64,000 nucleotides of DNA. Source: Sipunculus nudus (Eukaryota; Annelida; Sipuncula; Golfingiida; Sipunculidae). The stretch is from assembly GCA_026874595.1 (NCBI GenBank), contig CM049317.1:39086401-39150400 (forward strand), in the 5' to 3' direction. The notes beneath the pieces are model-generated. The model saw only the letters and a program-made list of their open reading frames with translations. It made no database searches and was not told the DNA's origin. Of this stretch, positions 55,375 through 64,000 are shown in pieces (the stretch's first letter is position 1; each line of letters begins with the position of its first letter). Position numbers and translations under genes: made by a program.

Positions 55375-56250
55375 GCAAACCTGTGAGCTTATGTGACGGT
55401 GCAGCGTCATCTGTCCACCTTTGTCCAATGTCCTTAACCCATGGTATCTCAAAAACCATCAGAGCTAGCAGGGCCAAATTTTATGGAAGAATCAGTCACA
55501 TGTCAAACTCCATAGGATTGAGCTTATTTTTTGGCTATCTGTATTGTCTTAGTTTTTACAGAGAAAAAAAGCTAAAAAACTTTAAATATCTTCTTGGAAA
55601 CCATCCATCCAAATTGTTCAATATTTCACAGAAATAATCCCAGAAACAATCTTTCTCAAGATATTTCAAACGGTTTAAGTTCGTTGATTTTTGGCAGAGT
55701 TACAGCAAGCTGAACTTAGTCATTTGGCCAAAAAAGCATTCTTAAATTACAGTCTCCAAAATGGCTGGAGCTATCATCACCAAACTTTATACAAATGTTG
55801 GTCACATGAGTCATATTTGAAATTGAGGTATTGGTGGTGCCACCTGCAACAACCTTATTTGTAGGGGGGGTCATGCATTGGTCATCAGTACATTAAACCA
55901 TTTCTCAGGAACAGCAGGAGCTAGCAACCCCAAATTTTATTTAAAGATCTGTCACATGTCATGGCATTGAGCTTTTGTGGTGCCACCTGCATCAATTTAC
56001 ATTTAACGAGAAAAAAGCTAAAAAAACTGTGAAAATCTCCTTCTCCAAAATCATTCAGCCTATATAAAACTGAGGACTGCAGTAGTCTTCTTCTGTAAAA
56101 CTGTTTCAGCTTCTGTAAATTGCACTTTGTTCAAGTTACTTAAATGATTGTTGGCAGAATTATTGGACCTTTAACAAGGAGAGGACTACATCTTTTATTA
56201 TTATTAGCATTTTGTTAAAAAAATCTTATGCATATGTAAGCTTGACAAAA
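55375..56250 (+). mobile_element. Family 5 Helentron-like element, 5' portion
   Basis: The 5' tip GCAAACCTGTGAGC (55375-55388) is preceded by TTTTTA. The body repeats phrases found at 27.4-27.8 and 32.3-32.9 kb. No 3' tip was found here, so the copy is truncated. Confidence 0.5.
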
Positions 56251-56309
56251 AGCGTTTTAGCCAAGTCTTTCATTATGTGTAAACAGATTTACCAACAGGC
56301 CAAGATCGT

Positions 56310-56660
56310 GTCTGTATCTATAAATTGCTTGGCAGACTGCCAACTATTTCAGATTTGGCAACATGCCAAAGGTCAGTCTGGATCTGTTTAAAGCTACCAA
56401 CTGTATCAGATTATGCAACAGGTCATGAGTTCATTCAGTGCAGCCAGGTACAGGTCAAGAGTTCACTCAGTGCAGCCAGGTTAAGGTCAAGAGTTCACTC
56501 AGTGCAGTAGCTGCAGCTAGCAATCTGTTCTGGTTCACACTGGGGCAACTGCCTTTCTCACCTAAGCCTGGTAAGCCCGATGCACCTGACTCAAGAGAAA
56601 TTTGATGTATTGGCCTGATATTTTGACCTGTCCATGCATCTTTGATGACTTTCTCGTTCA
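56310..56660. repeat. Minisatellite block, paralog of 42.5-43.0 kb
   Basis: Three to four units of CAGGTCAAGAGTTCACTCAG plus TGCAGCCAGGT, then the same downstream text as at 42870-42990 (CTCACCTAAGCCTGGTAAGC and TTTGATGTATTGGCCTGATA). Confidence 0.75.
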
Positions 56661-56712
56661 CAAGACTCTTGTCCCCATCATCAATGACTTTTGCACAGTG
56701 TATGTCTCTGCG

Positions 56713-57900
56713 TTTTAGCTCAGCTGACTATTAGTCATCTGAGCTATATTCATGGTCCGTCTGTCTGTCCGTTCCTTAGACTGGAACATTATGAAACTGT
56801 TAGACCTTCTAATCCAAAATTTGGCATACTGTTAGATGTCCCGAAAATCTCCTACAATACCAAAAATTGGGTCAATATGACTTCGTTCCTTTAAGATATT
56901 TAGGAAAAACCTCAAATTTCCATTAAAAACCTATTATCACACTTGAGGACTACCTATATCAAAATGACTCATGTTTTTCTTAATATTTACCAGAAGTAAT
57001 CTCTTATATATTTCCTATATACATGCCAGAAATAAAGTTTGTTAAGTATAACTTCTTTAAGTTATAGGCCCGAACATAATGAACTTTGTAAAAAAATCAG
57101 GAAAAATATTTACTCTCTTAACATGAAAAATTTTGAAACTGGAGACTATTTTTCCAAGTATATAACTTTATTGAATTAAGATTCAATTGTTTACCCAAAA
57201 TTAGATCTGAATTTTGTAAAATTTTTAAGTTAATAGTATAAAAATAAGATCAGTACCTTAAATTTTGCCCAACTTTGACCATGGCACTTTTTTTTCATGT
57301 AAGTGCTATTGATTTAATTTTCACATTATGTAAACATAAGTATTTAATTTGTTTAAATCTGAAATTTGAAAATAAAAGCTTGAAAATTAGGCTAGTTGTG
57401 GATTTTTTTATCTTGAGGCTCTGTTGTAGTCATTTGCTTTGTCCAAATGCAGGGCCCCACTCCATGTCACTGGAAGTCAGCTATGCCAGGGTTTCTGATT
57501 TGTTACAGTCACTGGAGGGATTCCCTGCTGTGACAGGTGTACAGTTATTCTCATATCACCACCCCATCCCCCCCCCATGCCCCCCCCCCCTCAGATTATT
57601 TTTAGATATTTAATGTTTGCAAATTTAAAAGATATATTTTTATGGTAAAAAAATATACATTTGTATGCATGTTGTGGTGTTATCTGACAAGATTGAGATT
57701 TATGATGATGCAATTTAGAACTTTTATATTCCGATATATATGTTATATTGGAAATGTATAGAAATATAAACTTATAATAAAGAAAATTTGTGATAAAAAA
57801 GTGTGGATCTAATACTTGTTCATTATTGATTCCTGTGCATTGGGACATTAGTTTTTATTGCAAATATGTAAAATTAATTTAATTTAAAAAATAATAGGAT
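56713..57900 (+). mobile_element. Family 3 Helentron-like element, copy 3c, 3' truncated
   Basis: 5' hairpin tip TAGCTCAGCTGACTATTAGT at about 56714. The body follows copy 3a closely, including TGTCACTGGAAGTCAGCTAT and GATTTGTTACAGTCACT near 57465-57515. No 3' tip was recognised. Confidence 0.6.
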
Positions 57901-58208
57901 TATTATATTCTTGCCCAGGAGAATGGAACATATGGTGATCAGCTCTGTCCATCATCTCTCCGTTATCATTAAATATATATTAATAATAAAATTTTTCCTA
58001 TAAGCACTGTTAAAATAACTTTCATATGCTGTATGTGTTTAGAATTAAGCTATTTAAGTCTGAAATTTGAAAGCAAATTATATTTTCAGTTCTGTATTAT
58101 TGCAGATGTTAAACTTAAAAAAAATTGATATAATAAATAAATTGATAAATAATTGAAACTTCATATATTATCAGCTTTTTTTGTCTACCAGTCTGTCTGT
58201 TCTTTTTA

Positions 58209-58577
58209 GCAAACCTGTGAGCTTATGTGATAGCGCAGCATCGTTCGTCCGCTGTCCATGGCTTTTTTCCCTGTAAGTACTGTTGATCTAATTTTCACAG
58301 CATGTACTAATAAGTATTTAATCTGTTAAAATCTGAAATTTGAAAATAAAAGCTGCAAAATTAGGCTAGTTATTGAATTTTTTTGGAGGCTCTTGTTGTA
58401 TTCCCTTACATTATCAAGCAGTCCACTGTGGTCACTGTTGGTCATTCAGTGCAGCTCTGTATGCTCCCAAGGTTGTTGGCATAATGTTAGATGTCCCCAA
58501 GATCTCCTACCAAGCCAAAAACTGGGTCTTTGCGACTTTGTTCCTTTGAGAAATTAAGGAAAAACCTCAATTTTTTA
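58209..58577 (+). repeat. Family 5 5' tip fragment and family 3 body fragment
   Basis: GCAAACCTGTGAGC at 58209-58222, followed by family 3-type body text (ATAATGTTAGATGTCCCCAA near 58482, nearly identical to 29411). It is broken by copy 3b at 58578. Confidence 0.5.
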
Positions 58578-59663
58578 TTAGCTCAGCTGACTGTAAGTCA
58601 TCTGAGCTATAGTCGTGGTCCTTTGTCCGTCGTCTGTCCGGCCGTCCATCCGTTAACAGGGCACGTTTTAAAACCGTTGGACCTACGAATCCAAAATTCT
58701 GCATACCATTAGATGTCCCCAAAATCTCCTACCATACAGAAAATTGGGTCATTAGAACTTTGTTCCTTCGAGATATTATGGAAAAACCTCCGTTTTCCAT
58801 AAAAAAGCAATTGTTACACTTCAAGTCTGCCTAATATCAAAACCACTGATCTGTTTTTGATCATATTTAGTATTCATATTCTTCCATATATTTACTGTGC
58901 ACATACCAAAAATTAAGGTCAGTATTGGGTATTATTTTGAAGTTATAGGCCCAAATATAATGCAATTTTTTAAAAATCAGGAAATATATTTGCTCACTTA
59001 ACATGAGAATTGCTGAAGCTGAAGACTTTTTCAGGAATAACTTTATTTAATCAAGATTAAATTGTTTACCCAAAATGAGATCTGAATTTTGCAAATTTTT
59101 CAAGTTATTAGCATAAATAAAAAATTAATACCTTAAATTTTGTCCAACTTTGGCAGTGGCACGTTTTTTCCCTGTAAGCACTGTTGATTTAATTTTCACA
59201 GCATATATACATAAGGATTTAATCTTTTAAAATCTGAAATTTCAAAGAAATTGTTTGAAAAGAGTAGCTTTTATTCAAGTTTTCAAGTTTGTCAAGTGTT
59301 GTTTATATCTGGCCCACCTAGTAGTACAGCCTTCACTTGCATTATGTAACCCACCCAGGCAGCTTGCCTTGACCCAGCTTGGCCACTACTAGCAGGCTTC
59401 TCCTCTGCCCTGCACTCAACCCACCCCCCCCCCCCAGCTGGTGCATAAACTAGATAAATGTTATAATTTTCTGTATTTTATTTTATTCTTGGACATGCTA
59501 CATTTTAGATTTTGGATTGTACCACCAGGGTTACAATGATTAAAGTGCACATTTAATTGTGTCCACAAAGTGATGTATTGCTATGAAAGTATGGATGTTC
59601 ATCAGATAAGTAATGCTTTACTTCAGAAGAGTAAAACTTCAACCAACAGTGTGTATACTTTAT

Positions 59664-61131
59664 TGTATCCGCCAAAACGAAGTTTTGCGGATACTATGTT
59701 TTTGACCGGGTTCCGCCGCCGCCGCCGCGTTCGTTTCCGGAGAACTCCTCTGAGACTACTGGACAGATTTTTCCGAAACTTACACAAATTATCGGGTCAC
59801 ATGTGAACTGGTGCCTAACCAAGTGACCTTGACCTCTGACCTTTCGTCTCTGCCCAGCGTCCGTTTGTGCGTCTGTTTCCACACATAAACCCATATATCT
59901 CGGGAACCATTTGACCGATCCGGAAAAAATTTTTACACAAATGTAGCCCTGGGATAGCTTTATAACATACACAACAAAAGGTGGCGCCACCTGCAACCAT
60001 GTATGCACAGTGTCCATTTGTTCATCTGCCTGGGGTTAAAATCACTCATATCTCTGCAGTGGTTTGACTAATTCACCTAAAATTTGGCATGCATATACAT
60101 CCTAGATAGCTTTCTCGATTTTGTGACAGGTGGCGCCACCTACATTCACGTTAACGCTCCACACATAATCCCATATATCTCGGGAACCGTTTGACCGATC
60201 CGGAAAAAAAATTTACACAAATGTAGCCCTGGGATAGCTTTATTACATACACAACAAAAGGTGGCGCCACCTGCAACCATGTTTGCACAGTGTCCATTTG
60301 TTCATCTGCCTGGGGTTAAAATCACTCATATCTCTGCAGTGGTTTGACTAATTCACCTAAAAATCAGCATGCATATACATCCTAGATAGCTTTCTTGATT
60401 TAATGACAGGTGGCGCCACCTACATTCACGTTAACACTCCACACATAAATCCATATATCTGAGGAACCGTTTGACTGATCCGGAAAAATTTTTTTACACA
60501 AATGTAGCCCTGGGATAGCTTTATAACATACACAACATAAGGTGGCGCCACCTGCAACCATGTTTGCACAGTGTCCATTTGTTAATCTGCCTGGGGTTAA
60601 AATCACTCATATCTCTGCAGTGGTTTGACTAATTCACCTAAAATTCGGCATGTGTATACATCCTAGATAGCTTTCTTGATTTTATGACAGGTGGCGCCAC
60701 CTACATTCACGTTTATGCTGCAGACATCCAAGCTCATATCTCGTAAAACCGTTTGACCAATCAGGAAAAAAATTTTACACAAATGTAGCCCTTGGATAGC
60801 TTTATAACATGAACAAAAATGGTGGCGCCACCTGCAGCCATTTTTGCACAGCGTCCATCTGTTTGTCTGCTGTAGGATAAAATTACTCGTATCTCTGCAG
60901 TGGTTTGACTTTTCCACATGAAACTTTGCATGTGTATATATCTTTGATAGTTTCTCGTTCAAATAACAGGTGGCGCCCCCTACAATCATGTTTATGTGGC
61001 AGAGATCCATTCTAATATTTAACACATGTAACTCTATATCCCCTTGCCACTCAATCAATGCCTTACTTCACCCGTCCTTCTCTGATTTTGGCGGATACAC
61101 GTAGTCGCTTGTTGACTACCCGTATTCTAGT
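59664..61131 (+). mobile_element. Family 1 Helentron-like element, copy B (1468 bp)
   Basis: 5' tip TGTATCCGCCAAAACGAAGT folding with GTTTTGCGGATAC; 3' side GATTTTGGCGGATACAC (61084-61100), hairpin GTAGTC-gcttgtt-GACTAC (61101-61119), then CTAG (61127-61130). The tip and its 3' counterpart share 14 bases inverted. The internal palindrome array has one 280-bp unit fewer than copy A, which accounts for nearly all of the 287-base length difference. The sequence is otherwise very close to copy A. Confidence 0.88.
59850..60830 (+). repeat. 280-bp higher-order tandem repeat of copy B
   Basis: Palindromes at 59979, 60129, 60259, 60409, 60540 and 60690, with alternating spacing giving a period of about 280. 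Confidence 0.92.
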
Positions 61132-61257
61132 TTGAAAAGATGTTTTTATTTTTCAAATTTACTGAATCTTTTATTTTATTTCGGTGAATAAAACTCCAAT
61201 GTGCAAAACTTTTTAATAGGAATTCAAGGAATAATTTTGTAGATGCCATGTTGTGGC

Positions 61258-61745
61258 ATTATTTTCTTTTACATTCAGTTTAAACATTTGATTTAAAAAT
61301 AATAAAATATATGTGTATGCATAATATGACCCAATGTGAGCTACAATCTGGATATATAATGATTGCAACTTAGAATTCTAATATTTTAACTTATATTTTC
61401 ACTTTTATATTACAAATTTATAACACTTGTAAATAAAAAAATGAATCAGATAAAAACTATTAAAGAAAAAAGTGGATATGCTAAAAAAAAGGCTTGTATA
61501 TAAACTTAAATGCATTATTCCTTTGAATGTGAAATGAAGGTATTAGTCCATTCTGTCCACTTGCCTGTCCATCTGTAAATTTTTCATATGCATCACAGTA
61601 TCTCAAAACTTTTACTGTTTTTCTTCATGACAGTCTTGTCAGAGTATTAGTTTGCAATCATATATTGAGAACTTTACTATAACCAAGTAGGAGGACCCTT
61701 TCCTCTTAGCTTCTCATATGCTTATATAAATATAAAACATTACAA
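61258..61745. repeat. Direct repeat, copy 1
   Basis: It matches 62412-62975 in the same orientation through many blocks (GTATGCATAATATGACCCAA, GGATATATAATGATTGCAAC, ATGAATCAGATAAAAACT, CTTGCCTGTCCATCTGTAAA, ACTTTACTATAACCAAGTAG). No gene. Confidence 0.85.
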
Positions 61746-62411
61746 TAGAATATTTTTCATATTTTGCATTTGCAAAAATTTCAAACTTTTGTCCTGACCC
61801 ATGGGTCCTTTGTTTATATTCTGGATTCTCCACATCATTGTTTGGCTAAAACTGAATAAATACCAGACATGATGCAAATACTTTGCAAATGTATATGAAT
61901 ATGAATATGAATATGTACTCCATTATAAAATTTCTTGCATAAGAATGGGAATTCAGGTAAAAATGAAAGTATTTGAATGCCAGTGCAAATACTTTCAAAA
62001 TGTATTCATGAATGCATATATTCTATAATATTATTTTAATAATTAGTTCAGTTATATTTTATTAAAAAAATCATATGATTCTCTTATTATTTTTAATAAA
62101 TATTATATTGGCACAACATTTGTTATTAAATTTTAATAAATAGTTGAACTCTTTTATTTTATGTGCTGCTTATAAGTTATATGGCCAGGTCAAAATCTGT
62201 GTGACAATAGCACTCCATTTGTTAATAAAATAAATGAAATTAATCCTCTTCCCTGTCTCCAAAAATACTATCAAAATCATACATAAGCTAAACACCAACA
62301 ACTCATAATAAAGCTTATATTTATTACCACACAAAACCAGCATATGCCTCTTTCCCAAATCATATTTTTTATCATATATAACAGCTGAGCGCCGTGACCC
62401 ATGGGTCCCTT

Positions 62412-62975
62412 GTTTTCTTTTAAATTCAGTTTAAATATTTATGATTTAAAAATAAGAAAATATGTGTGTATGCATAATATGACCCAATATGAGCTACACT
62501 CTGGATATATAATGATTGCAACTTTTGCAACAATTCTTATATTTTAACTTATAGTTTCAGTTTTTTTACTCAGTATATATAATAATTGCAACTTTTGCAA
62601 CAATTCTAATATTTTTACTTATATTTTCAGTTTTTTTTATTAAAAATCAATAAAACCTGTAAATAAAAAAATGAATCAGATAAAAACTTCTTAATGGAAA
62701 AAGTGGATATGCTAAAAAAATAGGCTTATATATAAACTTAAATGCATTACTCCCTTGAAAGTGAAATAAAGGTATTAGTCCATTCTTTCCACTTGCCTGT
62801 CCATCTGTAAATTTTCATATGCATCACAGTATCTCAAAATTTTTACTGTTTTTCTTCATGACAGTCTTGTCAGAGTATTAGTTTGCAATCATATATTTAG
62901 AACTTTACTATAACCAAGTAGGAAGGCCCCTTTCCTCTTAGCTTTTCATATTCTTATATAAATGAAAAACATTAC
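62412..62975. repeat. Direct repeat, copy 2
   Basis: The second copy of 61258-61745. It begins exactly at the 3' end of family 3 copy 3b and has an extra internal duplication of GATTGCAACTTTTGCAACAA-type text (62510-62635). Confidence 0.85.
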
Positions 62976-63472
62976 AATAGAATATTTCTACATCCACCTT
63001 CGTGCTGCCCTCATTTTTCCCTTCTCTGAACCCCATCCCAAAGTCAGCCTCAGTAAGCAAGAACAAGATGAATCAGATATATTCATACTTTAATATTTTG
63101 TATAACTATTCATCAATAGGTACATATGTACATGCCAGAAATTATGTCAATATTGTGTAATATGTAGACATAGTGGGCATCACAATAATGTACCTTGTCA
63201 AGACTAAAGAGATATTGTGTCATACAGTCACAAATTCATAAATCACTTCATCAGCATAGTTAATCATAACATCATATCTGTCAAATTGAAAGCTTGCAGA
63301 CTACCATACACTTTAGATCCTTCAACAAATAGCCTTATCATCATTCTACTACTGCTTATTGCTGCTGTCATTGAATTCATATTTGCTCAAATATATTACA
63401 ATTTTCAACCCCTCCTAAATTAATAAAAAATAAACCACTATATTTTACTCTATTAATCCATCAGTCAGGTAA
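62976..63472. other. No gene or named repeat seen
   Basis: AT-rich. The open frame near 63217-63423 shows only hydrophobic, low-complexity sequence. Confidence 0.45.
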
Positions 63473-64000
63473 TTGTATCGCCAGACATAGTCTGGAGATA
63501 CTATGGTTTAGGCACAGTCGCGCCGCCGCCACCGCCACCCGCCTCCTCCGCCGCCGAGATTTCTTTTGGACAATAACTAAAAAAATATACAAGGATCTTT
63601 TTCAAACTTGACACATTTATAGATATAGGTGAGAGGACAAAGCCTATTCAAAATGGGGTCATGACCTCAACTAGGAGAGTGACCTTGACCTTGAATAGAT
63701 CCATTTTTGGGGAAAATCACACAAATTCTTAAATATCTCAAGAAATCTTTCATGGATTTATCCAAAAATCAAGTTGGACAATGATCTTGGATAGTGATGT
63801 CATGTACCGGAAACTGGTGGTGCCACCTAGTATCCTTTTCTTGTTTTTGTGCCGTTTAATACCCCCATCATTGCCACTTGACAGTACTTTTAGCATCACA
63901 AGTCAAAAACTGATTGACAGATTTTTTTAATATTATGCATGTACATAGGTATGGGTTATGGGATGATGTATATTAAAATTGGGGTCATGACCTTTCCTTT
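63473..64000 (+). mobile_element. Family 2 Helentron-like element, second copy, 5' part (runs off the window)
   Basis: 5' tip TTGTATCGCCAGACATAGTC folding with GTCTGGAGATAC, then the CGCCGCCGCC stretch and the body that matches 39275-39760. This uninterrupted copy proves where the Harbinger element entered the other one. Confidence 0.75.

Larger units (their letters stand above)
58578..62413 (+). mobile_element. Family 3 Helentron-like element, copy 3b, with copy B nested inside
   Basis: The 5' hairpin starts GCTCAGCTGAC (58581-58591). The 3' side has CAGCTGAGC (62382-62390), then a perfect palindrome GACCCATGGGTC (62396-62407) and CCTTGTT. Family 1 copy B (59664-61131) interrupts it. A second GACCCATGGGTC at about 61797 marks the end of another, partly duplicated unit. 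Confidence 0.6.

Noticed and set aside
55212-55637. 141-codon hydrophobic plus-strand frame
   Set aside because: It runs across the boundary into family 5 repeat sequence and has no family motif, so it is probably chance.
60663-61058. 131-codon minus-strand frame with repeated VGGATC and HAKF phrases (also 41658-41909, 47370-47600, 59694-60017)
   Set aside because: It is the translation of the palindrome-bearing satellite monomer. Frames differ between units (spacings 149 and 131 are not multiples of 3) and there is no domain.

Overview
This window looks like repeat-saturated DNA from an invertebrate animal, most likely a lophotrochozoan such as a bivalve mollusc. The reasons are AT-rich sequence, spliced transposon genes with GT-AG introns, LINE, Ty3/Gypsy and PIF/Harbinger elements of marine-invertebrate type, and tandem-repeat-bearing Helentron-like elements of the kind known from bivalves. 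The species call is inference. I found no convincing intact host gene, no rRNA or tRNA gene and no CRISPR array. Nearly everything that can be explained is a mobile element, often inserted inside another one. Layout: a LINE 3' part (1-3527) is followed by a second, more decayed LINE (4040-5545). Next come tandem arrays rich in AGGTCA half-sites (6170-7180) and in the palindrome GGTGGCGCCACC (7600-8190), and another array (8460-14830) interrupted by a Ty3/Gypsy element with both LTRs and a 5-bp target duplication (9537-14295, minus strand). A long minus-strand pseudogene of an uncharacterised multicopy invertebrate family lies at 15781-19447. A foldback element (20487-23194) holds a solo LTR inside a TA microsatellite. 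A 3.1-kb MULE-like DNA transposon (23644-26741) has about 570-bp terminal inverted repeats, a 9-bp target duplication and a dead Ulp1-type protease. From 27 to 32 kb there are interleaved repeat families. The most structured part is 33214-42372: a Helentron-like non-autonomous element (family 2, about 1.4 kb of its own sequence) was split by a 6-kb PIF/Harbinger transposon (33241-39253) and by a second Helentron-like element (family 1, copy A, 40369-42123). The Harbinger element carries an apparently intact five-exon MADF-type gene and, convergently, a broken DDE transposase whose catalytic Glu codon now reads Val. Family 1 copy C (43276-47947) contains a hAT-like element. A second Ty3/Gypsy element (48385-52225) has one recognisable LTR. 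A Tigger/pogo-like element (52295-53585) comes next, and the last 10 kb is mostly families 3, 5, 1 and 2. The main discovery-type observation is that at least four unrelated repeat families (1, 2, 3 and 5) share one end grammar: a 5'-terminal sequence that in families 1-3 also folds into a hairpin, an inverted copy of that sequence just inside the 3' end, and then a different short 3' hairpin. For family 1 the window also holds an unoccupied paralogous site showing precise insertion between two Ts with no target duplication. That is the expected behaviour of Helentron (Helitron2) rolling-circle transposons. The bodies of these elements are arrays of 280-bp higher-order repeats, or of composite nuclear-receptor-like motifs, so they may be vehicles that disperse satellite DNA and binding-site clusters.
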